NCBI GenBank assembly: GCA_002477275.1
Contig: DLOU01000003.1
Span: 1-35,498, forward strand
Length of the DNA: 35,498 nt
Source of the DNA: Caryophanales bacterium UBA7476
GTDB taxonomy: Bacteria; Bacillota_I; Bacilli_A; RF39; UBA660
Reading direction: 5' to 3'
Position 1 is the stretch's first letter, and each line of letters opens with the position of its first letter. Shown piece after piece: positions 1-9,093 of this stretch. The notes below the pieces were generated by a model. The model made no database searches and was not told the DNA's origin. It saw only the letters and a program-made list of their open reading frames with translations. The position numbers and the translations under genes are program-made.

Positions 1-13
1 ACTTTCCTTATAA

Positions 14-45
14 ATAAAAAACTGATAAACTTAAGTCTATCAGTT
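14..45 (-). terminator. Terminator of ftsK
   Basis: Inverted repeat AACTGATA / TATCAGTT (20-27 and 38-45), followed on the minus strand by a T-rich run. The 5' arm overlaps the ftsK stop codon. Confidence 0.8.
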
Positions 46-2359
46 ATTCTTCTGGTATTTCTTCACTTGCTGATTCATTTAATGTTACCAATACTTCTCT
101 TGGCTTAGAACCATTTTGTGGTCCTATAATTCCTCTTTCTTCTAGTAAATCTATTATTCTAGCTGCTCTATTATAACCAAGTTTGAATTTTCTTTGTAGA
201 AGTGATGCACTAGCTTTTTGTGTACTAATTACAAATTCAACTATCTCATTATATAATGGATCATCTTCATCTTCTTCAACTACTACACTCTTAGCAGTCT
301 CTTCTTTTTCTTCTGTTTGTACTTCTAAGTTCATCATTACATCATCATAATCTGCTTCTTGCTGATTAGTTACGAAATCTATTATTCTCTTTATTTCATC
401 ATCTGTTATGTATGAACCTTGAATACGTTGTGGAGAATTAAGCCCTATTGGTAGATATAGCATATCTCCTTTTCCTAGTAAGTTTTCTGCTCCTACTTGA
501 TCAAGTATAGTTCTTGAATCTATTCCTGAACCAACTGAGAAAGCTATACGTGAAGGTATGTTAGCTTTAATTAAACCTGTAATTACTTCGGTAGAAGGTC
601 TTTGTGTTGCTACTATTAAATGCATTCCAGCAGCACGTGCTTTTTGTGTAATTCTTAGTATTGAATCTTCTACTTCTTTTGCAGCTACCATCATTAAGTC
701 AGCAAGCTCGTCTATTATAATTACTATGTAAGGCATTTTTTCAATTTGATCCATTGGATGATCTTTATTGTATTTTTCAACATATTCGTTGTAACCCTCA
801 ATATTTTTTGTTTTTGAATCACTAAATGTTTGATAACGTCTTTCCATTTCCATTACCATTTTACTTAAGGCAACGGCTGCTTTTTTAGGATCTGAAACAA
901 CTGGACACATTAAGTGTGGTATTCCATTATATACAGAAAGTTCAACTACTTTTGGATCTACCATTACTAGTTTTACTTCATCTGGTTTTGCTCTCATTAA
1001 TATTGAACAAATGATTCCGTTTACGCAAACTGATTTACCTGAACCAGTAGTACCCGCTATAAGTAAGTGAGGCATCTTGTTAACATCACATGTTTCAACA
1101 TCGCCCATAATACTTTTACCAAGTGGTACACGTAAGAATTTTTCTTTTGATTCTTGCATCTTCTTACTATTAATTATTTCATAGAAACTAACTGGAGTTG
1201 GCGCTTCATTTGCAAACTCAATTCCAACAGTATTCTTTCCTGGAATTGGAGCTTCAATTCTTACATCTTTTTTAGCTAGTGCTAGGGCTATTTCTCTATT
1301 TATACTTGTTATTTTATTTACTCTTGTTCCACTTGCTATTTCAAGTTCATATTGAACTACTGATGGACCAATATGTACTTCTACTACTTTTCCATTTATT
1401 TTGAAATCTGCAAGTACTTTTTCAAGAGTAATAATGTTTTTTTCTATTATACTTTGATCAGCAGTTTTTCCTTTTTTCTTTGGTTTTTCAAGTAAATCTA
1501 TTGGAGGAAGTGTATACATTAAATTATGTTTTACTTCTTTGTGTTCTTTTACTTCTTCCATTTCAACTGCACTTTGTTCTTTGTTTTCTACTTCTTCTTT
1601 CTTTTCTTTTTCTTCTGGTTTAGCAGTAAGTTCTGAAATAGAATTAATTACTTTCTTAGGCTCTTCTACTTCATCTTTATCTATATTTCCATTTATTATG
1701 ACATGAGCCATTGTATCTTCAAGATTTTTCTCTTTAGCTCTTTTTTCCTTAATTTCTTCTTTTTTAGTTCTAATTTTTTCTTTTGATGAATCTACTCTTT
1801 CTTTTAAGTAATCCAAAATTGAGAATCCAGTGAATAATAATACTCCTAATCCTATTAATACAAATGATACTATTTCCATTCCTACAAAAGAGAATAATTT
1901 ATCAAATAGGAGTGCAAAAACACCGCCAATTATTCCTCCACCTACAACAAATATATCATCTATTGTTCCTGTATTCATTATTCCATGAAAAGCCGCTGTT
2001 AATTGATTCATTGTTTCTTTAAAAATCAACATAGCATTTCCATCATTTTGTACTACAAACTCTTTATGCATTAATACTAGTACTCCTAAAAGAAAAATAT
2101 ATATTCCCAGTAATTTAGTTGCAAAAAAGTCTGGCATTTCTCTATTTATTACAACATAAAGTCCAACTAGTATTAATACTACTAGAAGTACCATGTAAAT
2201 TGATCCTACTAAAAATACTGCAAATGAAGCAAGTGCTCTTCCTACTAGTCCATATTTTCCAATACCTAAAATTCCTATTAGAATTAGAAGTATACCAATA
2301 AGTTCATTTTTATGTTCAAAACTTGCTTGTTTACTTTTTCTTCTTTTACGTTTTGCCAT
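44..2359 (-). CDS. ftsK: DNA translocase FtsK/SpoIIIE
   Basis: Septal DNA translocase that pumps chromosome ends through the closing division septum. An N-terminal block of about four to five hydrophobic helices (about residues 20-185) anchors it in the membrane. It is followed by a charged Lys/Glu-rich linker (195-310) and the RecA-like motor, with Walker A GTTGSGKS near residue 440 and Walker B-like IIIDELADLMM. The C-terminal winged-helix gamma domain (about the last 70 residues, ending near REVLVTL) normally reads polar KOPS/SRS sequences. An upstream TTG in frame would add six residues (MKVKIY), but the ATG at 2359 has the Shine-Dalgarno site GAAGGTGA at proper spacing, so I start there. 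It is a single-gene unit with its own promoter and terminator, directly downstream of ftsZ. Confidence 0.96.
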   Translation of the reverse strand: MAKRKRRKSKQASFEHKNELIGILLILIGILGIGKYGLVGRALASFAVFLVGSIYMVLLVVLILVGLYVVINREMPDFFATKLLGIYIFLLGVLVLMHKEFVVQNDGNAMLIFKETMNQLTAAFHGIMNTGTIDDIFVVGGGIIGGVFALLFDKLFSFVGMEIVSFVLIGLGVLLFTGFSILDYLKERVDSSKEKIRTKKEEIKEKRAKEKNLEDTMAHVIINGNIDKDEVEEPKKVINSISELTAKPEEKEKKEEVENKEQSAVEMEEVKEHKEVKHNLMYTLPPIDLLEKPKKKGKTADQSIIEKNIITLEKVLADFKINGKVVEVHIGPSVVQYELEIASGTRVNKITSINREIALALAKKDVRIEAPIPGKNTVGIEFANEAPTPVSFYEIINSKKMQESKEKFLRVPLGKSIMGDVETCDVNKMPHLLIAGTTGSGKSVCVNGIICSILMRAKPDEVKLVMVDPKVVELSVYNGIPHLMCPVVSDPKKAAVALSKMVMEMERRYQTFSDSKTKNIEGYNEYVEKYNKDHPMDQIEKMPYIVIIIDELADLMMVAAKEVEDSILRITQKARAAGMHLIVATQRPSTEVITGLIKANIPSRIAFSVGSGIDSRTILDQVGAENLLGKGDMLYLPIGLNSPQRIQGSYITDDEIKRIIDFVTNQQEADYDDVMMNLEVQTEEKEETAKSVVVEEDEDDPLYNEIVEFVISTQKASASLLQRKFKLGYNRAARIIDLLEERGIIGPQNGSKPREVLVTLNESASEEIPEE

Positions 2360-2381
2360 ATATATCTTCACCTTCAATTGT

Positions 2382-2409
2382 ATTATATCATTTTATAAAC
2401 TCTTTTCAA
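2382..2409 (-). promoter_or_regulatory. Promoter of ftsK
   Basis: Minus-strand -35 TTGAAA (2404-2409), 16-base spacer, and -10 TATAAT (2382-2387) with an extended TGn. It lies about 22 bases upstream of the chosen ftsK ATG. Confidence 0.75.
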
Positions 2410-2446
2410 ACTTTATGGGCTTTTTTTTAACATATTTGACACTATT

Positions 2447-2487
2447 TCAAAGAAAAAAAGAAATACTTTATTTAGTATTTCTTTTTT
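2447..2487 (-). terminator. Terminator of ftsA-ftsZ
   Basis: A 14-bp stem, AAAAAAGAAATACT (2454-2467) with AGTATTTCTTTTTT (2474-2487), followed by a T-run on the minus strand. The 5' arm overlaps the ftsZ TAA. Confidence 0.85.
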
Positions 2488-3613
2488 AGAAGTTTCTATT
2501 TTGTAAGAATGGTGGAAGTTCAAATTCATCGTCTCCATCACTCTCATCATCTTTTTTAGAACGAGCCTGTGTATATGTTGTTTCCTCAACACTTCTTCTT
2601 GGTGCTTCTTTTTCAACTTCTTTTGGTGATGGAATCTTAACTGTTTCTTTTTCAGAAGTTTTTTGTCTTCCACGTTTATCAAATCCAGTAGCAATTACTG
2701 TTACTATAACTTCATCAGTTAAGTTTTCATTGATAACAGCACCAAATATTGTATTAATATCATTTCCAGCAGCAGCTCTAACAACTTCAGCAGCTTGTTC
2801 AGCTTCAAATAGTGTTAGATTAACTCCTCCTGTAATATTAATAATAGCATCTGTAGCACCATTAATATTTGTTTCTAGTAATGGTGATGAAACTGCATCT
2901 TTTGCAGCTTCAATAGCTCTATCTTCACCAATTCCAATACCAATTCCTATTATTGCATTTCCTGAATCTTTCATTACTGATTTAATATCTGCAAAGTCTA
3001 GATTGATTAATCCAACTACAGCAATTAAATCTGATATTGATTGAACTCCTCTATGTAGTACATTATCTACTTCTTTAAATGCATCTTTCATTGGTGTCGA
3101 TTTATCTATTATTTCTCTTAATCTATCATTAGGTACAACAATTAAAGTATCTACATGTTTCTTTAATTCCTCTAGACCTTTAACTGCATTTTCCATTCTT
3201 CTTTTTCCTTCAAATGAGAATGGTTTAGTTACTATAGCAACTGTTAATGCACCTAATGCTTGTGCAATTTCTGCTACTACTGGAGCAGCTCCTGTTCCAG
3301 TTCCTCCACCCATTCCGCATGTGATGAAAATCATGTCTGCACCACTTAATGCATCTTCTAATTCTTTTTTAGCAGCTACTGCAGCTTCTTTTCCTACTTC
3401 AGGCTTTCCTCCAGCTCCAAGACCATCAGCACCGATTTGGATTTTGACATCTGCTTTTGATGTATTTAATACTTGTAAATCAGTATTAGCAGCAATGAAT
3501 TCTACACCTTTAACGCCAGATTCAACCATCCTATTAACAGCATTTCCTCCGCCGCCTCCTAATCCTATTACTTTAATTTTTGCTAACTGATCCATCTCAA
3601 GTCCGCCTAACAT
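2486..3613 (-). CDS. ftsZ: Cell division protein FtsZ
   Basis: Tubulin-like GTPase that polymerises into the Z ring. The GGGGGN nucleotide loop is at about 19-24 and the tubulin signature GGGTGTGAAP at about 102-111. The T7 region with NLDFADIKSVM supplies the catalytic acidic residue. After the core (about residue 320) comes a charged variable linker, then the conserved C-terminal tail DDEFELPPFLQNRNF, the usual docking peptide for FtsA, EzrA or SepF. The length of 375 is normal. The ATG at 3613 has AAGGAGG seven bases upstream and overlaps the last codons of ftsA by 7 bases, so the two are translationally coupled. Confidence 0.98.
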   Translation of the reverse strand: MLGGLEMDQLAKIKVIGLGGGGGNAVNRMVESGVKGVEFIAANTDLQVLNTSKADVKIQIGADGLGAGGKPEVGKEAAVAAKKELEDALSGADMIFITCGMGGGTGTGAAPVVAEIAQALGALTVAIVTKPFSFEGKRRMENAVKGLEELKKHVDTLIVVPNDRLREIIDKSTPMKDAFKEVDNVLHRGVQSISDLIAVVGLINLDFADIKSVMKDSGNAIIGIGIGIGEDRAIEAAKDAVSSPLLETNINGATDAIINITGGVNLTLFEAEQAAEVVRAAAGNDINTIFGAVINENLTDEVIVTVIATGFDKRGRQKTSEKETVKIPSPKEVEKEAPRRSVEETTYTQARSKKDDESDGDDEFELPPFLQNRNF

Positions 3614-4854
3614 ACCTTATCCTCCTTGTTTTGTAAAAAGTGGTCAAAGACTTTTTGGAATTCCTTATTATCTTTACTTCTTACGTTTATAATTTTTTTC
3701 ATGTCTTCTTGAGAAAACATGTTACATTCTGCATTTCTAAGACTTAACTTATTGTCAAAATACTTTATTAATCCTAAAACACTTGTAAAACTATTATCTC
3801 TAAGACCAATTGTATTATTGTTGTAGGTGTAAGCTAAATTACCTAAAGTATTTTCAACTACATAGTTAAAACCTGTAATTTCGCTTAATCCTCCTAATAC
3901 GATTATATAACTAATTTTTCTATTTGTTAAGTTTTTTATTTCTTTTTTAGCAACTTTTAGTATTTCTTCTATTCTTGCTTCTACTACTTTTGAGACATCC
4001 ATCTGTGTTACATTATATTTTGTCCCACCTTTTGTCTCAAGTTCTATTTTATCATATTTATCTGCATATCTACTAGATGCTACTACAAATTTTTCTTTTA
4101 AATCTCTTGCTTTGTCTAAATCGATATTATAAATATATGATAAATCATGATCAATATAGAAACTACCTACATTAACTGTACTATTTTTTATCATTATTCC
4201 TTTGTTATATACTGAAATATTTGTACTATCTTCACCAATATTTATTACTACACCAATTTTTTTATCTAGGTCACTATTTCTTACAGTATAATAATCTCCA
4301 GTTGAAGTAAATGCTATATCTAACACTTCTAAATCACATACATCTAAAATACCTAATAAATTATATAATGTTTCTCTAGGGGTTTCAGATATTACTGCTT
4401 TTACTTCTAATTTTTCTCCAGTAAGACCTTTTGGGTCTTTTACTGTTTTTTCATCATTTATTCTAAAATTAATTGGAATAGATGTTACTAACTCATAGTC
4501 TTTAGTTGTTTTTCCTGTTATTGCTTTTTTAATTACTTTTTGTACATCATTTCCATCTATAACTCTTGGTTCTTTGAACTTTATATCTCCTGAAACTATA
4601 TTAAAAATACAATTTTTTGGTGAAACGCATAAAATAACTTTTTTAATTTTTGTACCTATCTGGCTTTCTATTTCTTCTTCTGCTTTCTTTAGGCTTTCCA
4701 CTACTTTTTTTGCATCTATTACTTCTCCTCTTTTTATTCCAGAAGATTTTACTTTACTAGTAGCAATAAGATGAAATTCTGTCTTAATTTTTTCCATTAC
4801 TATTATCTTTATACTATTAGTACCAATTTCTATTCCAGTAAATAATTTACTCAA
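3607..4854 (-). CDS. ftsA: Cell division protein FtsA
   Basis: Actin-like ATPase that tethers FtsZ to the membrane. The N-terminal phosphate-1 motif GIEIGTNSIKI, the inserted SHS2-type 1C domain (about 85-165) and the phosphate-2/adenosine region VVINIGEDSTNIS and IIVLGGLSEI are all recognisable. The length of 415 fits the family; the last 30 or so residues are charged and amphipathic, as expected of the membrane-targeting tail. The initiation codon appears to be TTG at 4854, preceded by AAGGAAGGA. The only nearby ATG (4861) is in another frame and meets a stop after four codons. The gene overlaps ftsZ downstream. Confidence 0.95.
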   Translation of the reverse strand: MSKLFTGIEIGTNSIKIIVMEKIKTEFHLIATSKVKSSGIKRGEVIDAKKVVESLKKAEEEIESQIGTKIKKVILCVSPKNCIFNIVSGDIKFKEPRVIDGNDVQKVIKKAITGKTTKDYELVTSIPINFRINDEKTVKDPKGLTGEKLEVKAVISETPRETLYNLLGILDVCDLEVLDIAFTSTGDYYTVRNSDLDKKIGVVINIGEDSTNISVYNKGIMIKNSTVNVGSFYIDHDLSYIYNIDLDKARDLKEKFVVASSRYADKYDKIELETKGGTKYNVTQMDVSKVVEARIEEILKVAKKEIKNLTNRKISYIIVLGGLSEITGFNYVVENTLGNLAYTYNNNTIGLRDNSFTSVLGLIKYFDNKLSLRNAECNMFSQEDMKKIINVRSKDNKEFQKVFDHFLQNKEDKVC

Positions 4855-4885
4855 ATTTCATCCTTCCTTTCTACTATCATAAATA

Positions 4886-4905
4886 ATTATACTATAAACA
4901 TTATA
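4886..4905 (-). promoter_or_regulatory. Possible -10 elements upstream of ftsA
   Basis: Two TATAAT matches on the minus strand (4886-4891 and 4900-4905) lie upstream of ftsA, between the preceding terminator and the ribosome site. No convincing -35 is visible for either. Confidence 0.35.
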
Positions 4906-4920
4906 AAAAGAAAAGAATAA

Positions 4921-4955
4921 GAAATAAAAAAAAATTAGAACTACTTCTAATTTTT
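4921..4955 (-). terminator. Terminator of the murG-SGNH operon
   Basis: An 11-bp stem, AAAAATTAGAA (4930-4940) and TTCTAATTTTT (4945-4955), with a 4-base loop and a following T-run on the minus strand. It starts three bases after the SGNH stop codon. Confidence 0.8.
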
Positions 4956-4957
4956 CT

Positions 4958-5824
4958 TTATTTTAAATATTTTTTTAGTTCTTTTGTAATAAATTCATAT
5001 CCTTCATCAGATATATGTAACCCTTCTTTTGTATATTCTAATTTTAAATTTTTATCTTCATCAATTAATTCATTATATAAATCTATATATTTTACTTTAT
5101 TATCCTTACAATACTTTTCGATTTCAGAATTTACTTCAACAACATCTTCATTATTTCTATTAACAAGTCTATCATGTTCTATTTTTTCATCATCACTATC
5201 ATTAACAGGATAAATACTTTCAACATATACTTCTGCATTTGGTCTATTCTTTTTTATTTTTTCTACAATTTCTTCTATGTTAGAAATAATTTCATCTTTT
5301 GGAATTTCATGTGCTAAATCATTTATTCCTATTAATAAAAATACTTTAGATGGATTATATCTATATACTCTTTCTTCCATATTTTCTAATATATCCGTTG
5401 TTATATTTCCACCTATTCCACTATTTACTACATTGTAATCTGGATAATACTTTTCTAAATCATAATAATCTGTAATAGAATCTCCTAAAAATACAATATT
5501 TTCTGGAACTTTATATTCTTTTTTTACTACTTCTTTTATTTTCGGTTTATTGTTAATCTTAAAATAACATAAAGCCGAAATATTTAGTAATAAACTTATT
5601 ATTAATATTACAATTAGTAATACTTTCTTATCTTTTTTATAATTGTTACTCTTATCTTCACCTAAAATATTAAACATATCCTGTTGTTTAGTTTCCTTTT
5701 TTATTATAGTTGGTTCAACTTTTTCTACTACTGGCTTTACTTCTTTTTTAGTTACTGTTTTCTTTTTTTTGGTAGAACTAGTATTTTTTCTTTTAGTATT
5801 TTTTTTATTGTTTTTACTTGTCAT
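4958..5824 (-). CDS. Membrane-anchored SGNH/GDSL hydrolase
   Basis: Probable cell-envelope esterase or O-acetylhydrolase. A Lys/Thr-rich cytoplasmic stretch (1-66) precedes one transmembrane helix (about 67-88), so the catalytic domain faces outside. The domain has the nucleophile block FLGDSITD (Ser about 116), the oxyanion Gly in NSGIGGN, a GIND block III and a C-terminal block V reading EGLHIS, where the usual Asp of DxxH is Glu. It is the last gene of the murG-murB-divIB-gtrA operon, 10 bases after gtrA, with AGGAGA as ribosome site. The wall-gene context suggests a substrate in peptidoglycan or wall glycopolymer; the substrate itself is inferred. Confidence 0.85.
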   Translation of the reverse strand: MTSKNNKKNTKRKNTSSTKKKKTVTKKEVKPVVEKVEPTIIKKETKQQDMFNILGEDKSNNYKKDKKVLLIVILIISLLLNISALCYFKINNKPKIKEVVKKEYKVPENIVFLGDSITDYYDLEKYYPDYNVVNSGIGGNITTDILENMEERVYRYNPSKVFLLIGINDLAHEIPKDEIISNIEEIVEKIKKNRPNAEVYVESIYPVNDSDDEKIEHDRLVNRNNEDVVEVNSEIEKYCKDNKVKYIDLYNELIDEDKNLKLEYTKEGLHISDEGYEFITKELKKYLK

Positions 5825-5834
5825 ATATATTCTC

Positions 5835-6302
5835 CTACTCTAAAAATAATTTTCTAGTAACAAAGTTAAATACCATAACTATTGCTGTTGCTACAATCTT
5901 AACTAGCATTGCATTCATGTTAAGTTTATCAATTCCTATCCATAGTAATAACTCTGTAAGCAACAAACCTATTATACTAAATATTAAAAATTCTGCAAGC
6001 ATTCTAATTTTGTTTTTTTCCTTATTTACATCAAATACCCATTTCACACTTGCTGTATAATTGTATATTACAGAAATTGAGAATGAAATAATATTTGCAA
6101 TTAACGGATTTACATGTAAAAAATTATATACTATATAATATATTATCCAATCAATTATTGTTGCTATTCCACCAACTATTACAAATTTAAATATTTGAAC
6201 AAATAAGTTTTCTGTTTTTTCACTTACTTTTATATGAAATATTTTTAATAATCTATTAATTAATACTTTTACTTTATCTTGTTTCTTTATTTCTTTTGTC
6301 AT
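5835..6302 (-). CDS. GtrA family membrane protein
   Basis: Small polytopic protein of the GtrA-like family, implicated in moving lipid-linked sugars across the membrane for glycan decoration. After a basic N-terminus, four hydrophobic helices follow at about 35-55, 60-80, 100-120 and 130-150, with the family-like signatures KFVIVGGIATIIDWIIY and FVTRKLFLE at the end. The length of 155 is normal. It has a clear ribosome site (GGAGT), starts four bases after divIB and is followed closely by the SGNH hydrolase. Together these two genes form an insert in a division/wall cluster. No partner glycosyltransferase is in the operon. Confidence 0.88.
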   Translation of the reverse strand: MTKEIKKQDKVKVLINRLLKIFHIKVSEKTENLFVQIFKFVIVGGIATIIDWIIYYIVYNFLHVNPLIANIISFSISVIYNYTASVKWVFDVNKEKNKIRMLAEFLIFSIIGLLLTELLLWIGIDKLNMNAMLVKIVATAIVMVFNFVTRKLFLE

Positions 6303-6306
6303 AATT

Positions 6307-6984
6307 TTACTCCATTATTTTAAAGTGATTTCCACTATCTAAATATAAAATTCCTTTCTTTCCTTCTAATTGTGATAATACTTCATTATAATAATTAATC
6401 ATTTCAAACTTTGTTAGTGTTAAAAAAACACTATTTCCATCATCCATAAGTAGTAAAAATCTATCTTTATCTATTTCATTGGGATCATAACTTATTTCAG
6501 ATATTTTACCTAAGATACTTTTATCTACATCTTTCATATTTTCTATAAAGCTCTTATATTTATCTTCTGGTGTATAATTAACAAGTTTAGGTACTCTAAT
6601 ATTTTTATTACTTAATATTTCTTTACCTGTTTCTAACACATATTTATTATTTGAATTTTGAAATAATATATCATGTTCTTTTATATCTATTGTTACAGTA
6701 TGATAAAACTTTCTTTTAACTTTAGCTTCTTTTATATATTTGTTTTTTTCTATATTTTTTTCTGTTTTATATGTGTTTAATAAAACAAAACTTGGATAAT
6801 CAGTTAACTTTGCAAGTTCTAATACTTCTTCATCATTTAAATAAGTATTACCTTTTATTATTATATTTTTTATGTCACTAGTTATATATGAATACAAGAA
6901 AAAAGATATTACTCCTATAGTAAGTAGTAATAACAAAAGACTAAAAATTTTAATTTTTCTTCTTTTTACAATTTTCTTGGCCAT
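6307..6984 (-). CDS. divIB: Cell division protein DivIB/FtsQ
   Basis: Bitopic division protein that bridges early and late divisome parts with FtsL and DivIC. A short Lys/Arg-rich cytoplasmic N-terminus and one membrane helix (about 13-33) lead to an extracellular POTRA domain (IKNIIIKGNTYLNDEEVL, about 35-105) and a beta domain. At 225 residues it is short for the family. Assignment rests on the POTRA pattern and on its position between murB and ftsA, the classical division and cell wall order. The GGGAG ribosome site lies across the murB stop, a gap of three bases. Confidence 0.88.
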   Translation of the reverse strand: MAKKIVKRRKIKIFSLLLLLLTIGVISFFLYSYITSDIKNIIIKGNTYLNDEEVLELAKLTDYPSFVLLNTYKTEKNIEKNKYIKEAKVKRKFYHTVTIDIKEHDILFQNSNNKYVLETGKEILSNKNIRVPKLVNYTPEDKYKSFIENMKDVDKSILGKISEISYDPNEIDKDRFLLLMDDGNSVFLTLTKFEMINYYNEVLSQLEGKKGILYLDSGNHFKIME

Positions 6985-6987
6985 ATT

Positions 6988-7893
6988 CTACTCCCAATTT
7001 ACAAATTCTTGTTCTACTTTTAAATCTATATCATAATTATCTTTTACATTTTCTTTTACAAACATAATTAGTTCTCTTATATCATTTGCACTAGCTCCAC
7101 CTGTATTAACAATAAAGTTTGCATGTTTTGGACTTACTTGTGCTCCTCCCTTTGTAAGACCTTTTAGACCTAGAGATTCTATTATTCTTCCAGCAGAATC
7201 TCCTTCAGGATTTCTAAATACACTTCCGGCGCTTGGATATTCAAGTGGTTGTGATTCTAATCTTCTTTTTCTTCTGTCTTTAATTAGTGCTTCTATTTCG
7301 CTTTTTTTGCCTTTTTTCAATCTTAATGTTACCTCTAAACAAGTATAATCAGGGTGTTTTTGTAAAAATGATGTTCTATAGTGAAAATTCATTTCTCTAT
7401 TTGTTAAATTAATTATCTCATTTTCTGGAGTTAATACTTTTACATCTTTTACAATATATCCCATATCACTTTTATAAGCACCGGCATTCATAAATACAGC
7501 TCCACCTACTGTTCCAGGTATTCCAGCTGCAAATTCAAGCCCAGTAAGTGATGCTTTAGTAGCCATAGTAGTTAATTTTATTAGTGAATAACCAGCTCCA
7601 ACAGTTATTTTATTTCCTACTATTTTTATTTGATCTAAATTATTTAATTTAATTATTACACCATCATATTTTTTATCACTAAAAATTAAATTTGATCCAT
7701 TTCCAATTACTTTATATTTTAATTTATATTTTTTTATTATTTTAATTAATTGTACTAACTTTTCAACATCTTTTGGATATATTACGCAAGAACATAATCC
7801 ACCAACTTTATATGTAGTATATTTTGATAAAAATACTTCTTTTTCTATTTTACCAATGTTTTTCTTTTCTACTTCTTCTAAAAACTTTTTCAT
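6988..7893 (-). CDS. murB: UDP-N-acetylenolpyruvoylglucosamine reductase MurB
   Basis: FAD- and NADPH-dependent enzyme that reduces UDP-GlcNAc-enolpyruvate to UDP-MurNAc in the cytosol. The FAD-binding half shows TYKVGG, GNGSNL and AGIPGTVGGAVFMNAGAY. The MurB C-terminal domain carries YRTSFLQ (active-site Arg), the serine loop PSAGSVFRNP, and VSPKHANFIVN. The length of 301 is typical of the Bacillota form. Its ATG overlaps the murG stop (ATGA), indicating coupled translation. Confidence 0.97.
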   Translation of the reverse strand: MKKFLEEVEKKNIGKIEKEVFLSKYTTYKVGGLCSCVIYPKDVEKLVQLIKIIKKYKLKYKVIGNGSNLIFSDKKYDGVIIKLNNLDQIKIVGNKITVGAGYSLIKLTTMATKASLTGLEFAAGIPGTVGGAVFMNAGAYKSDMGYIVKDVKVLTPENEIINLTNREMNFHYRTSFLQKHPDYTCLEVTLRLKKGKKSEIEALIKDRRKRRLESQPLEYPSAGSVFRNPEGDSAGRIIESLGLKGLTKGGAQVSPKHANFIVNTGGASANDIRELIMFVKENVKDNYDIDLKVEQEFVNWE

Positions 7894-8972
7894 TTTTCAT
7901 CTACTACTTTCTTTACTTCATTATATACCTTAGTTGCACTATTTTCTACACCTAATTTTTTAGCAGATTTTTTCATTTTTTCATATTCTTTTTCATTATT
8001 TAATATTTCATCAATCATTGGTATTAAATGACTACTATCAAAATCTTCTTCTAAAAGTATTTTCGCACAACCATTATCTTCTAATTCCTTTGCATTTTTA
8101 TATTGATGGTTATTTGTAACATATGGTGATGGAACGAGAATTGAAGGAAGCCCTATTGCAGTTATTTCTGAAATAGTTGATGCTCCTGCACGTGATATTA
8201 TTAAATCTGCCTCTTTTATTACATTGATAAAGTTCTTTAAAAATGGATAAACTTTTACATTTTCTGGTACATTTATTTTTTTATAATCATCATAATATTT
8301 TTCTCCAGTAATAAGAATTACTTCATAGTCTTTGTTTGAAAAATCTTTAACCATTTCTTTTTCTTTTTTATTTATAGTTGCACTTCCAAGAGATCCCATT
8401 ACTATAACAACTAATTTTTTGTTTTTTGATAGACCTAATTCTTTTTTATCAATAGATTTAATATTAATTATCTCTTCACTTCTTGGATTTCCTGTATATA
8501 CTGTTTTCTTTTTATTAAAAAACTCCATTGATCCAGGTAAAGATATTAACACTTTATTAACATATCTTGAAAGAAACTTATTTGAAACTCCAGGAATACT
8601 ATTTTGTTCATGTATAACTGTTTTATATTTTAGTTTACTTGCACTAAGTATTACTGGTACAGTGATATAACCACCTACACCTATTACAACATCTGGATTA
8701 AATTTTTTTATTTCTTCTCTTATTTTCTTTTTAGCTGCATTATACATTGATAATACTTTAATATTTTTTAAAGGATTCTTTCTATCTAATCCTTTCATCT
8801 CTACTCCAACATAATCTATACCCAAAGATGGTATTAAGTCTTTTTCCATTCTATCTGTTGTTCCAATATATAAAAATTTGCTATTTGGTTCTTTTTCTTT
8901 TATTTTGTTTATAATTGCTAAAGCCGGATAAATATGTCCACCAGTACCACCTGCTGAAATTATAACTCGCAT
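7890..8972 (-). CDS. murG: UDP-GlcNAc:lipid I N-acetylglucosaminyltransferase MurG
   Basis: Membrane-associated GT28 glycosyltransferase that turns lipid I into lipid II. The N-terminal loop GGTGGHIYPALAI, the HEQNSIPG segment, and the C-terminal UDP-GlcNAc site SRAGASTISEITAIGLP with NNHQYKNAKEL are all present. The length of 360 is normal. It is the first gene of the murG-murB-divIB-gtrA-SGNH operon, with a strong ribosome site GGGAGGG and its own promoter. murC, murD and mraY are not in the window. Confidence 0.97.
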   Translation of the reverse strand: MRVIISAGGTGGHIYPALAIINKIKEKEPNSKFLYIGTTDRMEKDLIPSLGIDYVGVEMKGLDRKNPLKNIKVLSMYNAAKKKIREEIKKFNPDVVIGVGGYITVPVILSASKLKYKTVIHEQNSIPGVSNKFLSRYVNKVLISLPGSMEFFNKKKTVYTGNPRSEEIINIKSIDKKELGLSKNKKLVVIVMGSLGSATINKKEKEMVKDFSNKDYEVILITGEKYYDDYKKINVPENVKVYPFLKNFINVIKEADLIISRAGASTISEITAIGLPSILVPSPYVTNNHQYKNAKELEDNGCAKILLEEDFDSSHLIPMIDEILNNEKEYEKMKKSAKKLGVENSATKVYNEVKKVVDEK

Positions 8973-9008
8973 ATAATCCCTCCCAGTATATTTTATGTTT
9001 ACAGATTA

Positions 9009-9037
9009 ATTATAATCAAAAAAGGTTTAAAAGTAAA
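9009..9037 (-). promoter_or_regulatory. Promoter of the murG operon
   Basis: Minus-strand -35 TTTACT (9032-9037), 17-base spacer, -10 TATAAT (9009-9014). It sits between the upstream gene's terminator and murG. Confidence 0.7.
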
Positions 9038-9047
9038 TTAATTTAAG

Positions 9048-9088
9048 TGCAAAAAGAAAAATACTAGTAAAGTAAAAACTAGTATTTT
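9048..9088 (-). terminator. Terminator of the lectin-like surface gene
   Basis: An 11-bp perfect stem, AAAATACTAGT (9058-9068) and ACTAGTATTTT (9078-9088), followed by TTTCTTTTT on the minus strand, six bases past the stop codon. Confidence 0.85.
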
Positions 9089-9093
9089 ATTTT

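Noticed and set aside
2413..2694. A 93-codon minus-strand frame overlapping the ftsZ 3' end
   Set aside because: It is in another frame of ftsZ, with low-complexity Lys/His-rich translation and no ribosome site.
2730..3590. Plus-strand open frames opposite ftsZ and other genes throughout the window
   Set aside because: All lie opposite well-supported genes, lack ribosome sites, and have composition typical of antisense frames. No plus-strand gene is supported.
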